20,777 bases of DNA, from assembly GCA_023392515.1 (NCBI GenBank), contig JAEVYX010000114.1, positions 1 through 20,777 of the forward strand. Reading direction: 5' to 3'. Positions within the stretch are counted from its first letter, which is position 1. The number at the start of each line of letters is the position of its first letter. This stretch comes from Bacillota bacterium. GTDB lineage: Bacteria > Bacillota > Clostridia > Christensenellales > Aristaeellaceae. The position numbers and the translations under genes were made by a program. Below the pieces are notes generated by a model that was not told the DNA's origin, made no database searches, and worked only from the letters and a program-made list of their open reading frames with translations. This document shows, piece by piece, positions 7,053-15,505 of this stretch.

Positions 7053-9521
7053 TCAATCTTGTGTTGCGGGTATTGGCGTTTGCGTGTTTGGGGCGGCTTT
7101 TTCAAAAGCAATTTTCCCATCCTTTACTGTAAGGAGAACGGAATCACCCAAAGCTAAACGTCCGGCAATGATTTCTTCGCTCAAAGCGTCTTCTACGGTA
7201 CGCTGAATCACCCGGCGCAAGGGACGGGCACCATATTGGGGATCATATCCTTCCTTGGAGAGAAGTGATACGACTTCTTCCTGGAAGGTGAGGGACATGC
7301 CGCGCTTTTGCAGCCTGTCTGCCACGTCGGAAAGCATCAAATGGGCGATCTTGTCGATATCCTCCATATCCAACGGATGGAAAACAATCAACTCATCCAC
7401 CCGGTTGATAAATTCAGGGCGGAAAATATCCTTGACTTCCTTCATGACCTGTTCCTTCATGGCCTCATAGGAGCGGAGGGTATCAATTGCACTGCCAAAG
7501 CCCAAGACCCGGCTGTGCCCGATGGCATGTGCCCCGGCGTTGGACGTCATGACGATGATTGTATTCTTAAAATTCACTACTCTGCCTGTATTGTCTGTCA
7601 GGCGGCCGTCTTCCAAAATTTGAAGCAGGATGTTGAATACGTCCGGATGGGCCTTTTCCACTTCATCCAGCAGCACCACGCTGTAGGGTTTGCGGCGGAT
7701 GGCTTCTGTCAACTGGCCGCCTTCCTCATAACCCACATAGCCGGGAGGGGATCCCACCAGGCGGGAGACGGTATGTTTTTCCATATATTCCGACATATCA
7801 ATGCGGATGAGGGCATTTTCATCTCCAAACATGGCTTCACCCAAGGCGCGGCACAGCTCCGTCTTACCCACCCCGGTCGGCCCAAGGAATATGAACGAAC
7901 CGATGGGGCGTTTGGGATCTTGCAGCCCGGCTCTTGCTCTTCTGATGGAACGGCTGACAGCCTTGACTGCTTCATCCTGGCCGATAACCCGCTTATGAAG
8001 CACTTCTTCCAGGTGCAAAAGCCGCTGGCTTTCGCCTTCTGTCATTTTTTTCACCGGGATACCGGTCCAGCTTGCTACAATTTGAGCAATATCCTCTTCG
8101 GTAACCACATCCTTGGCAGCGCTTTTGCGCTGCTCCCAGGCCATCCGCTTTTCCTCAATTTCGGCTCTTAGCTTCCGCTCCTGATCCCGCAGGGCGGCTG
8201 CCTTTTCAAAATCCTGGTGGGCCACTGCTTCCTTCTTTTCTGTGAGCACGTCATTCAATTTGCCTTCCTGTGCCTTTACATCAGGCGGCGCGGTAAAGGA
8301 CTGGATGCGCACCCGGGAAGCGGCTTCGTCCATTAAATCAATAGCTTTGTCCGGCAAAAACCGGTCGGAAATATAGCGGTCTGCCAGGGAGACGGCGGAC
8401 TGCAGCGCTTCGTCGGTGATCCGCACCTTGTGGTGCGCCTCATATTTGTCCCGCAAGCCGCGCAAAATCGCCAGCGCCTCTTCGGGTGTGGGTTCACCTA
8501 CTGTTACGGGCTGGAAACGACGTTCCAGCGCAGCATCCTTCTCAATATTTTTGCGGTATTCATCCAAGGTTGTTGCACCAATGCACTGCAATTCGCCCCT
8601 GGCCAGAGCAGGCTTTAATATATTGGCGGCATCCATTGAGCCTTCGGCCTTGCCTGCGCCCACCAAGGTATGGATTTCATCTATGAACAAAATTACATTC
8701 CCGGCTTTATGCACTTCATTCATGGCGTTTTTCAGCCGTTCCTCAAATTCGCCACGGTATTTGCTTCCGGCGATTAAACTGCCCATATCTAATGTGATCA
8801 GGCGCTTGTCCTTCAAAATTTCAGGTATGTTTTCCGTAACAATGCGCTGCGCCAATCCTTCCACTACGGCGCTTTTGCCCACGCCCGGTTCACCGATCAG
8901 TACAGGATTATTTTTCGTTCTCCGGCTCAAAATTTGAATAATCCGTTCAATTTCCATATCCCGGCCGATTACCGGGTCCAATTCTCCGTTCTTGGCGGCC
9001 AAGGTCAAATCACGCCCGTATTGTTTGAGCATGGGGGAATCCTGTGCGGGGGAGGACGGCTTTCCGTCCGGCTGCGTTTCAGGCCCTTCTGCCTTTAGCG
9101 CGGTCAGAATGCTTTCACGCAGCTTTTCAAAATCCACATTCATTTCCTTCAAAATGTTGGCGGCAACTCCCTCACCTTCCCGCAAGAGGGCCAGCCAAAA
9201 ATGCTCCGCACCCACGAAAGTTTGGTTGAGGCGGCGTGCTTCGATCATGCTTGTTTCCAATATCTTTTTGCCACGGGGGGTTAACTCCAGCGCTCCACTG
9301 GGGGGTTCCTCTCCCGGGCCGATTTGGGCGATTACCCGCTCCATAACCGCGTCATAGGTAACACCGCCCAGAAGTTCTTTCATAGGTTCGCCGGGGTCTT
9401 TCAACAGGCCGAGAAGCAAATGCTCCGTGCCCACATAATGATGTTTCAATTCCACCGCTGCCTGTTGGGCACCGGTTAAAGCGCGCTGAGCGCGTTCGGT
9501 AAAACGTCCAAAGATTGCCAT
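7053..9521 (-). CDS. clpC: ClpC, AAA+ unfoldase of the ClpCP protease
   Basis: Hsp100 unfoldase of 822 residues. In order: N-terminal double Clp repeat (about 1-145); first AAA+ module with Walker A GEPGVGKSA (210-218) and Walker B FIDEIH (279-284); a middle domain containing a UVR-type helix pair (about 423-456); second AAA+ module with Walker A GPTGVGKTE (547-555) and LLDE (617-620). An LGFG loop at 673-676 is the ClpP-docking signature, so it should partner with ClpP, which is not in this window. In the family it degrades misfolded and phosphoarginine-tagged proteins made by McsB. AAGGAGG precedes the ATG at 9521, and only 12 bases separate it from the mcsB stop. The C-terminus ends in a short Thr/Pro-rich tail. 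Confidence 0.97.
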   Translation of the reverse strand: MAIFGRFTERAQRALTGAQQAAVELKHHYVGTEHLLLGLLKDPGEPMKELLGGVTYDAVMERVIAQIGPGEEPPSGALELTPRGKKILETSMIEARRLNQTFVGAEHFWLALLREGEGVAANILKEMNVDFEKLRESILTALKAEGPETQPDGKPSSPAQDSPMLKQYGRDLTLAAKNGELDPVIGRDMEIERIIQILSRRTKNNPVLIGEPGVGKSAVVEGLAQRIVTENIPEILKDKRLITLDMGSLIAGSKYRGEFEERLKNAMNEVHKAGNVILFIDEIHTLVGAGKAEGSMDAANILKPALARGELQCIGATTLDEYRKNIEKDAALERRFQPVTVGEPTPEEALAILRGLRDKYEAHHKVRITDEALQSAVSLADRYISDRFLPDKAIDLMDEAASRVRIQSFTAPPDVKAQEGKLNDVLTEKKEAVAHQDFEKAAALRDQERKLRAEIEEKRMAWEQRKSAAKDVVTEEDIAQIVASWTGIPVKKMTEGESQRLLHLEEVLHKRVIGQDEAVKAVSRSIRRARAGLQDPKRPIGSFIFLGPTGVGKTELCRALGEAMFGDENALIRIDMSEYMEKHTVSRLVGSPPGYVGYEEGGQLTEAIRRKPYSVVLLDEVEKAHPDVFNILLQILEDGRLTDNTGRVVNFKNTIIVMTSNAGAHAIGHSRVLGFGSAIDTLRSYEAMKEQVMKEVKDIFRPEFINRVDELIVFHPLDMEDIDKIAHLMLSDVADRLQKRGMSLTFQEEVVSLLSKEGYDPQYGARPLRRVIQRTVEDALSEEIIAGRLALGDSVLLTVKDGKIAFEKAAPNTQTPIPATQD

Positions 9522-9533
9522 TTGATTTCCTCC

Positions 9534-10544
9534 TTATGCAAGGTTGGATAGCTTTTCGCGGATTATACGGCTTCTAGCGGCATCCAACGCCTTGCCCTTT
9601 AATTCTTGATTTGTTTTTTGAAGAATATGCGCATCCTGCGCTTCGGACAAAAGCGCGTCAACCGTCTCCAAGGAGATTGGCAGAATCTGCATGGATGCGC
9701 CTAACCTAAGGTTTGACCAATGCTGCATAAATTCTTTCACGTCCATACGCCTCGCACTTTGCAAAGCGCCGAGTGCGCGATACACCTGGTCTTCCAGCAA
9801 AATGTTATCGCTCTGGATGATCCGTTTTTTCAAATTTCTTTCCATGTCTATCAGCTGACGGCCAACGCCGATTACTGCTTCAATGATTTCTCCCTCGGTG
9901 CGGCCCAGCGTAACCTGGTTGCTGACTTGATACAGGTTGCCAAGGGCTTCGCTGCCTTCGCCGTAAATACCGCGAATGGTTAACCCCAATTTGGCAACGG
10001 AGGTGCTTACATTCCCCATTTGCTTGAACAGGGTTAACAAGGGAAGATGCAGCATCAGGGAAGCCCGCATGCCTGTGCCAGTGTTGGTGGGGCATGCAGT
10101 CAGGTATCCCAATTGGCCGTCAAATGCGAATGCCACGTGGCGCTGCAAAGCATCTTCCACCTCATAAGCCAATTCGGCGGAACGCTGCAATTGCTGACCA
10201 GGCTGCAGGGCTTGCAAGCGTAAGTGGTCTTCTTCATTGATCATCAAGCATACAGCCCGGTCGTTTCGGATAAGCACAGCTCCCGTTTGATCGTTCAATG
10301 TCAAATCCCGGCTAATCAGATGGCTTTCTACCAGCGAAAGGCGATCCTTTAAGGGTAGATCGGCCATCCTGTATAAGGCATATACGCTGTTGGAACCAGG
10401 CTCAGCGGAAAGGGCCGTAATAGTCCGGTCAATGCACATTTGAGCAATTGCATCACTTTGGGAAGTAAAAAAGGGCAGGTCCTCATAGTTTCTGGCCAGG
10501 CGAACCCGGGAAGACAGGACGATATCCAAATCATTGTCTATCAT
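9534..10544 (-). CDS. mcsB: McsB, protein-arginine kinase
   Basis: Phosphagen-kinase-fold enzyme that phosphorylates arginines on CtsR and on damaged proteins, marking them for ClpCP. The 336 residues include the N-terminal SSRVRLARN nucleotide-binding stretch (11-19), the catalytic-cysteine loop CPTNTGTGMRAS (C151) and RIIQSDNILLEDQVYRALGA (241-260). The ATG overlaps the mcsA stop by four bases (ATGA), with AAGGAGG inside mcsA. Near the C-terminus, where McsB proteins usually have the phosphoarginine-binding RDxxRA motif, this one reads LDAARS (320-325), so the first Arg and last Ala differ. The catalytic part looks intact. Confidence 0.95.
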   Translation of the reverse strand: MIDNDLDIVLSSRVRLARNYEDLPFFTSQSDAIAQMCIDRTITALSAEPGSNSVYALYRMADLPLKDRLSLVESHLISRDLTLNDQTGAVLIRNDRAVCLMINEEDHLRLQALQPGQQLQRSAELAYEVEDALQRHVAFAFDGQLGYLTACPTNTGTGMRASLMLHLPLLTLFKQMGNVSTSVAKLGLTIRGIYGEGSEALGNLYQVSNQVTLGRTEGEIIEAVIGVGRQLIDMERNLKKRIIQSDNILLEDQVYRALGALQSARRMDVKEFMQHWSNLRLGASMQILPISLETVDALLSEAQDAHILQKTNQELKGKALDAARSRIIREKLSNLA

Positions 10545-11050
10545 ACGGTTTCCTCCTTTTGCCTGGCGGCTAATAATTGTTTCAGCCGATCCCGCAAAAC
10601 GGCAGCCTCTTCAAAATTCTCTTGGGCCACAGCCTGGTCCATCTTTGTGCGCAAGTCGGCAATTACCTTTTTCTTTTCCTGGGCTGCGGCATTCATGGCC
10701 GGAATTCGCCCGGCGTGCTGGGATCGGCCATGTATGCGTAACAACAGGGGTTTCAATTGATCCCTGAAATCCTCATAACATTGGGCACATCCCAGCTTTC
10801 CGGTTTTTTGAAACTCCGCATAAGTCAAATGGCACCTGGAACAGGTGAGCTTTGGCGCAGCGCTGGAGTGAGCAGACGAGGAAATGGACGACATCAAAGA
10901 GGATAAAAAGCTTTGGATATCGCCTTGCTGAAAGCTGTTTTGAATCTTGCCCACACAGGTCTGGCATAAATGCCTGGTACGGGTTTCCCCATTCACCAAA
11001 ACAGTTATGACAACGGTGGCAAGGTTTTGATTGCATTCTTCACAAATCAT
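10541..11050 (-). CDS. mcsA: McsA, zinc-binding activator of McsB
   Basis: Adaptor of 169 residues needed for McsB kinase activity. Four CxxC pairs are visible: C3/C6, C29/C32, C70/C73 and C88/C91, forming two zinc sites, followed by a UVR coiled-coil motif at about 129-163 (TKMDQAVAQENFEEAAVLRD) of the type also present in ClpC and UvrB/UvrC. A longer in-frame start at 11068 exists, but its first codons themselves encode the AAGGAG Shine-Dalgarno (11059-11064) that sits eight bases before the ATG at 11050; the protein beginning MICEEC is therefore preferred. The 3' end overlaps mcsB. Confidence 0.94.
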   Translation of the reverse strand: MICEECNQNLATVVITVLVNGETRTRHLCQTCVGKIQNSFQQGDIQSFLSSLMSSISSSAHSSAAPKLTCSRCHLTYAEFQKTGKLGCAQCYEDFRDQLKPLLLRIHGRSQHAGRIPAMNAAAQEKKKVIADLRTKMDQAVAQENFEEAAVLRDRLKQLLAARQKEETV

Positions 11051-11058
11051 GCGGGATT

Positions 11059-11064
11059 CTCCTT
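11059..11064 (-). promoter_or_regulatory. Ribosome binding site that fixes the mcsA start
   Basis: AAGGAG on the minus strand, eight bases before the ATG at 11050. It falls inside the alternative longer reading frame from 11068 and so argues against that start. Confidence 0.75.
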
Positions 11065-11087
11065 CCATAGCAATGCGATGCGGCAGT

Positions 11088-11567
11088 TCAATCTACGGTC
11101 TGCCTTCGCTGCTGGGCAACCGCCATTAACATGCTGCGCATAATGCGCGCCCGGGTGGCATCCTTCAAGGCTGCCGGAATGGGCAGGGATAAAGCTTGCT
11201 GGGAAATTGCAGCGCGCATGATCTGTGCTTCCGGGAGTGTAATCAATTCCCGCTCCTTTAATTGCGAAATCAAATGCACCGCTTCCAATTCGCCAATGGC
11301 GTCGCCAATCCGCTCGTGAATTAGATAGAGAAGGTGTTCTCCGGCGTTCTGCTCCATTCGGACAATGCGGATGTAGCCGCCGCCGCCACGCCTGCTCTCT
11401 ATAATATATCCATGATCGGGGGTAAAACGTGTGGCCAGGACATAATTGATTTGGGATGGCGCACAGTTAAAATATTCTGCCAGTTCATTCCGCTTCAGCT
11501 CCACCTCTTGCTCATCCTGCTGGAGCATGGCTTTGATGAACTTTTCAATGGTATCGCTTAATCGCAT
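11088..11567 (-). CDS. ctsR: CtsR, repressor of class III heat-shock genes
   Basis: Transcription repressor of 159 residues and first gene of its operon. The N-terminal winged helix-turn-helix is clear: LSDTIEKFIKAML, then ELAEYFNCAPSQINYVLATRF (recognition region, about 29-48), then the glycine-rich wing SRRGGGGYIRI (58-68) that contacts DNA and acts as the heat sensor in this family. The C-terminal part is the dimerisation and McsB-target region. I placed the start at 11567 after GAGGGA; an in-frame extension to 11669 would run through the CtsR operator and promoter, so it is rejected. Autoregulation is expected from the operator just upstream. Confidence 0.95.
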   Translation of the reverse strand: MRLSDTIEKFIKAMLQQDEQEVELKRNELAEYFNCAPSQINYVLATRFTPDHGYIIESRRGGGGYIRIVRMEQNAGEHLLYLIHERIGDAIGELEAVHLISQLKERELITLPEAQIMRAAISQQALSLPIPAALKDATRARIMRSMLMAVAQQRRQTVD

Positions 11568-11611
11568 CGGTGGTCCCTCATTTCTATGGCAAGAATCCGC
11601 AGCCAATGATA

Positions 11612-11628
11612 TCTGACTATCTTTGACC
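11612..11628 (-). promoter_or_regulatory. CtsR operator (heptad direct repeat)
   Basis: Minus strand GGTCAAA, three bases (GAT), AGTCAGA. The family consensus is two (A/G)GTCAAA heptads three bases apart; the first heptad is perfect and the second differs by one base. It lies at or just downstream of the predicted start of transcription, where a bound repressor would block the operon. Confidence 0.85.
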
Positions 11629-11634
11629 AATACC

Positions 11635-11663
11635 ATTTTATCACCACCAGAGCGAAAACGCAA
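11635..11663 (-). promoter_or_regulatory. Probable promoter of the ctsR operon
   Basis: Minus strand TTGCGT (11658-11663), 17 bases, TAAAAT (11635-11640, five of six). Initiation would fall near 11628, inside the CtsR box. An alternative -10, TATCAT at 11606-11611, has no good -35 at the right distance. Confidence 0.5.
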
Positions 11664-11703
11664 CCACAAAATGAGAAAGGGGAATAGCGCAAAAATGAAA
11701 TTG

Positions 11704-11735
11704 TAAAAAAAGCGCCGGAGAAAAATTTCCCCGGC
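11704..11735 (-). terminator. Rho-independent terminator of the hflK-hflC-floT operon
   Basis: A GCCGG...CCGGC stem (11714-11735), continued after one mismatch by GAAA/TTTC pairing, is followed on the minus strand by seven T (11711-11705). It sits 15 bases past the floT stop and about 40 bases before the ctsR promoter. Confidence 0.85.
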
Positions 11736-11749
11736 ACGTAAGGTCTTTA

Positions 11750-13243
11750 TTATGCTTCTGAGGTGCTTTTCGGATTATCCAGGGCGTCGGATGCCGCTTT
11801 CCCGATAAGCCCGCCGGTGGTAATATCCTTTAGCATTTTAGGGATATCCACGCCCACGGTATCCTTAACCGATTCAAAGGTTTGCAGCATGGCGCCAGAT
11901 ACGTCCCTTGCCATATGAGTGGCTCCACCCTCGCCGAAAAGAATAATTTTCTCTGTTTTGCTGAGAGGTTCGCTAACAGCCTGGGCGATTTCCGGCAGGC
12001 GGTTGATGAGCATTTCCAGCATGGCGGCCTGGCCGTATTGCTTCATGGCTTCCGCCTTTTTCAGGATGGCTTCTGCTTCTGCCTCGCCTTTTAAGCGAAT
12101 GGCCTCGGCCTCATTTGTGGCTATAATCAATGCCGATTCGGCCTCTTTCTGCGCCTTGAAGAAGGCGGCCTCCGCCATGGCTTCGGTGGCTTTACGCTCG
12201 GCTTCAGCCTTGCTGATCTGTGCGTCGCGTTCAGCTTCCGCCCGCTCACGGATTTCAATGCTCAAGCGCTCCCGCTGGATTTGCACTTGCTGAGCTTGCA
12301 ACTCCGTCTCTTTTTGAAGCCTGACCAATTCGGCCGCAGCCCGTTCGGTCTCCAGATCTTTTCTGGAAATTTCCTGCTGCACCTGGTAGGCCATATCCGC
12401 TACAGCTTTGGCTTTGTCCTGCTCGGCACGGAATTCAGCCCGTTTTAATTCCAGTAATTTTTCCTGCTCCGAGATTTGCGCATCGGCCTCGGCCCTTGCC
12501 CGGTATCCTTCCTGCTGTGCGGTGGACTGGCGGATCAGCGTATCCCGTTCTGCTTCTGCTTTGGCAATATCTGCGTCACGCTTCTTTTCGGAGATATTCT
12601 TGACTGCCAGCGTATCCAATACACCATCGGTGTCTGAGAAGTTCTGAATGGTGAGGTTGACGATTTCCAGCCCCATGTTCTTCATGTCCGCAGTAGCGGC
12701 ACGCTGGGTTTCCTGGGCGAATTTGTCCCGGTTTTGCACCAGGTCTGAGATTGTCATGCGGCCGATAATCTCGCGCATGTTGCCTTCCAGTACCTGCATG
12801 GCCACCGCGGCAATATCGCTTTGCCCCCAGCCCAGAAATTGCTCGGCAGCAGTTGCAACGGATACGGCATCGGAGCCAATCTTGATATTTGCCACACCGT
12901 CTACCATCATGCCGATATATTCCTGGGAAGGCACCGGCTGGGTGGTTTTGATATCCACCTGCATGATGCCAAGGCTTAACCGGTCCACCCGTTCAAAGAA
13001 GGGGATAACAAACGTTGCGCCGCCGCGAACGATGCGATAGCCGAATTCCTTAACAATCTCTTTTCCTGTTTCATCTTTTACCCGGTATTTGCGCCTGCGG
13101 CCGCTGACGATCAAGGCAACGTTAGGCGGCACTTTGATGTAGTTTTTGATGAAAGTAATGATGAACAGAAGGAGTATAATAGCGCCGGCAAACCACAGTA
13201 TGTAGACGCCCTGTTGCGAAAAGAACCGCTCAAATGCAGACAT
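11750..13243 (-). CDS. floT: Flotillin-like SPFH scaffold protein
   Basis: Membrane-domain scaffold of 497 residues, similar in length to Bacillus FloT (YuaG). There is one N-terminal membrane segment (about 13-33), an SPFH/PHB domain (about 37-210, with GGATFVIPFFERVDRLSLG), then a very long Ala/Glu-rich coiled coil (about 215-410, many EAEAE and RAEAERDAQ blocks), and a C-terminal region with LPEIAQAVSEPLSKTEKIILFG, characteristic of flotillins. Flotillins oligomerise and organise lipid-protein microdomains. GGAGG precedes the ATG. In Bacillus floT pairs with an NfeD-type partner (YuaF); no NfeD gene is present here and instead hflK and hflC precede it, 48 bases away. Confidence 0.93.
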   Translation of the reverse strand: MSAFERFFSQQGVYILWFAGAIILLLFIITFIKNYIKVPPNVALIVSGRRRKYRVKDETGKEIVKEFGYRIVRGGATFVIPFFERVDRLSLGIMQVDIKTTQPVPSQEYIGMMVDGVANIKIGSDAVSVATAAEQFLGWGQSDIAAVAMQVLEGNMREIIGRMTISDLVQNRDKFAQETQRAATADMKNMGLEIVNLTIQNFSDTDGVLDTLAVKNISEKKRDADIAKAEAERDTLIRQSTAQQEGYRARAEADAQISEQEKLLELKRAEFRAEQDKAKAVADMAYQVQQEISRKDLETERAAAELVRLQKETELQAQQVQIQRERLSIEIRERAEAERDAQISKAEAERKATEAMAEAAFFKAQKEAESALIIATNEAEAIRLKGEAEAEAILKKAEAMKQYGQAAMLEMLINRLPEIAQAVSEPLSKTEKIILFGEGGATHMARDVSGAMLQTFESVKDTVGVDIPKMLKDITTGGLIGKAASDALDNPKSTSEA

Positions 13244-13291
13244 GCTGTATCCTCCATTCTTATCATGACGATAAAGAAACCATAGACGCGT

Positions 13292-14323
13292 TTACTTTTG
13301 CGTTGCCCATTTCAGCAGATCGCTCCACAGGGGATGGTTTTGATCAAGCACCAGGGTGCTGTTCTCGTTGATCGAATCTTCCAAGGCCTGCAAAGACCGC
13401 CAATAGCTGAAAAATTCTGGATCTTTTGAATAGGATGCGGCATAGATTTCCAGAGAAGCTGCATCGCCTTCGCCACGGATACGTCCGGATTCGCTGAGTG
13501 CATCAGCCTCCAGTTTTCTTGCTTCAAGATCGGTGCTGGCAACAGCTTTCAAATATTCTTCCTGTCCTTCGCTGCGTAGCTGCTGGGCTACCTTGGCACG
13601 GTCGGCCTGCATCCTGGCATAGGTGCTTTCCAAGTTGGCGGGGGGCAGCGCTGTGCGGTTTACTTGAATATCCTTGACCTCGATGCCCCTTAGGCACATG
13701 TCATTGTTGATGGTTTTCAGCCCGTTGGCCAAGGTGGCATTCAAAGCATTTTTGTTGCTCACAAAATCATCCGCCATCATACGGTTGATGGCCTGAACAA
13801 TCACCGGGTGGATCAAATTGTCCAGCTGGTTCTCGGCGGAAGTCATACTGCCCAGTTTCAAGCTGAACAGGGCTGGATCAGCGATGTACCATTGGGCAAA
13901 AGTGGTGATATAATATTGCTTCTTTTCCAGAGTGTTTACCACTTCGCTGTCGGAAACATAGGTATACAGGCGGGAAGGATATTTTTCCACTTTGTCAACA
14001 AAGGGAACTTTCCATTGCAACCCTCCGCCTTCCACAATATCCACATCGCTGGACAGCGTGATTTCATCTTTCAGCTGTTCGGAAAACACCGTGTGAAAAT
14101 CATTGCGGCTGTTTAAAACTATGCGCTTAATTACCCCGAAGCGGCTGACAACCGCTTGCTCGGATTCGCCCACGATGTAGAAGCACTCGCTGAGCAGAAC
14201 AAGCAGCAGTATGAAGGCAATTGCAAGCAGGAAGACCCGCATGCCGTTTTTCCTTGCGAAAGATTTTATTTGCTCGCTTTGGTAATTGATTGGCCTTTGA
14301 TAATAAGAATCATTGTTGTTCAT
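13292..14323 (-). CDS. hflC: HflC-type SPFH protein
   Basis: Partner of HflK in the membrane complex that encases and modulates the FtsH protease. In 343 residues: a polar N-terminus (1-27), one membrane segment (28-49), a PHB domain with EQAVVSRFG (56-63) and GLQWKVPF (101-108), and the C-terminal HflC signature GEGDAASLEIYAASYSKDPEFFSYWRSLQALE. Compared with Escherichia coli HflC, the loop between RFG and GLQWKVPF is about 22 residues longer, while the middle insertion of the E. coli protein is absent. Its Shine-Dalgarno (GGAGGGGAG) lies within the last codons of hflK; the gap is five bases, so the two are surely co-translated. Confidence 0.9.
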   Translation of the reverse strand: MNNNDSYYQRPINYQSEQIKSFARKNGMRVFLLAIAFILLLVLLSECFYIVGESEQAVVSRFGVIKRIVLNSRNDFHTVFSEQLKDEITLSSDVDIVEGGGLQWKVPFVDKVEKYPSRLYTYVSDSEVVNTLEKKQYYITTFAQWYIADPALFSLKLGSMTSAENQLDNLIHPVIVQAINRMMADDFVSNKNALNATLANGLKTINNDMCLRGIEVKDIQVNRTALPPANLESTYARMQADRAKVAQQLRSEGQEEYLKAVASTDLEARKLEADALSESGRIRGEGDAASLEIYAASYSKDPEFFSYWRSLQALEDSINENSTLVLDQNHPLWSDLLKWATQK

Positions 14324-14328
14324 CGCGA

Positions 14329-15300
14329 TTACTCCCCTCCGGCCAAAACGGCGGCGGTGCCAGCATCAGCATCCGCGTTATTCAGGTCCAGTACTTTCAT
14401 TACTTGGCTGGAATCGTCCGCCACAACGATTTTGCCGCTGTTTTGCAGTATGTTTTCCATGGTTTCAATCAATAGGCGGGTACGGGTTATTTCGGGAGCG
14501 GCTTTATACTTTTCGTAAACCGCATCAAAAACAGCTACTTCCGATTCGGCGGCTGCTACGCTTTCCGCTTTGTAAGCTTCTGCCTCCTGAAGCAGTTGAT
14601 AGGCATTGGAACGGGCTGAAGGCAGAATTTCATTGGCATACTTTTCAGCCTCATCCAGTCGCTTTGTCATTTCGTTCTTTGCGTTGTTTACGTCTTCATA
14701 TGCAGCGGTAACATCTTTAGGCACCGTAATGTTTTGGATACGGACGCTGTTGATTTTTACGCCCATTTCATAGCTATCTACGATTTGCTGAAATTCCGGC
14801 AGCACGGCGCGCTCAATATCTTCCTTGTTCAGCAGCGCATCATCTAGGGTAAGGCTTTGCACGTTCCTGCGGATGACCGCCTCAAAAGCCAATTGCAGCG
14901 TTCCTTCCGGATCATCCACATCAAAATGATACTGCTTTACATCCCTGATTGTGTATTGATAAATAGCCTCCAGCGCCACGATACTGTTATCATTGGTCAG
15001 CATGACGCTTTCGTTTGTATCATCCACATACTTTGCCGCGCGGCCGGCTGAACCCTGGCTGGCAGTGCGAAAGCCGTATTCCTTGGTATGAATGGTTGTA
15101 ATGCTTTCACTGATGATTCCTTGCACAAATGGTATACGCCAATACAGTCCCGGCCCCTTGGTTGCGGTTACACGGCCGAATGTAATCACCAGGGCTTCTT
15201 CTCCTTGGCCTACCCGGTAAAAACCACTGTATGCCAAGAGCCCAGCCAGTATGATCACCGCGAGGACCGTAACGGCCATTCCTTTCGCCTTATGTTGCAT
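14329..15300 (-). CDS. hflK: HflK-type SPFH protein
   Basis: First gene of the SPFH operon, 323 residues. One membrane segment at about 9-28 is followed directly by GFYRVGQGEEALVITFGRV and GPGLYWRIPF (49-58), the HflK/HflC-type PHB start. Later the paired SVRIQNITVPKDVTAAYEDV block and an Ala/Glu-rich coiled region (EAEKYANEILPSARSNAYQL) fit HflK. It is shorter than E. coli HflK (419 residues) because the Gly-rich cytoplasmic N-terminus is missing, as in many Gram-positive members. AAAGGAG precedes the ATG at 15300. FtsH is not in the window. Confidence 0.9.
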   Translation of the reverse strand: MQHKAKGMAVTVLAVIILAGLLAYSGFYRVGQGEEALVITFGRVTATKGPGLYWRIPFVQGIISESITTIHTKEYGFRTASQGSAGRAAKYVDDTNESVMLTNDNSIVALEAIYQYTIRDVKQYHFDVDDPEGTLQLAFEAVIRRNVQSLTLDDALLNKEDIERAVLPEFQQIVDSYEMGVKINSVRIQNITVPKDVTAAYEDVNNAKNEMTKRLDEAEKYANEILPSARSNAYQLLQEAEAYKAESVAAAESEVAVFDAVYEKYKAAPEITRTRLLIETMENILQNSGKIVVADDSSQVMKVLDLNNADADAGTAAVLAGGE

Positions 15301-15357
15301 GAGGCAAATCTCCTTTCCATAAAAAGCGCAAATACTTGCTTTTCATGGAAGTAGCAT

Positions 15358-15385
15358 ATCATAGAGACAGCCTTTTTGTACACAA
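15358..15385 (-). promoter_or_regulatory. Possible promoter of the hflK operon
   Basis: Minus strand TTGTGT (15380-15385), 16 bases, TATGAT (15358-15363, five of six). Initiation would lie about 50 bases before hflK. The -35 box is weak, so this is tentative. The region is shared with the divergent pgmB promoter. Confidence 0.3.
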
Positions 15386-15505
15386 AGACATCACAAAACA
15401 TACCAGTTGATTTGCAAAAGATACATTTGACGGTATAAAAGACAGGCGGACATGCACGAAAGATGAAGAAAAGCAGCGGTCTGTGCCTTGAACAGGGGAA
15501 AGCCC

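Noticed and set aside
7308..8171. Long plus-strand open frame of 287 codons inside clpC
   Set aside because: It is antisense to the well-supported AAA+ gene, has no ribosome binding site and its protein has no family-like pattern.
11088..11669. Longer CtsR form starting at 11669
   Set aside because: It would translate the CtsR operator and promoter, and the added N-terminus has no family resemblance; the ATG at 11567 has a ribosome binding site.
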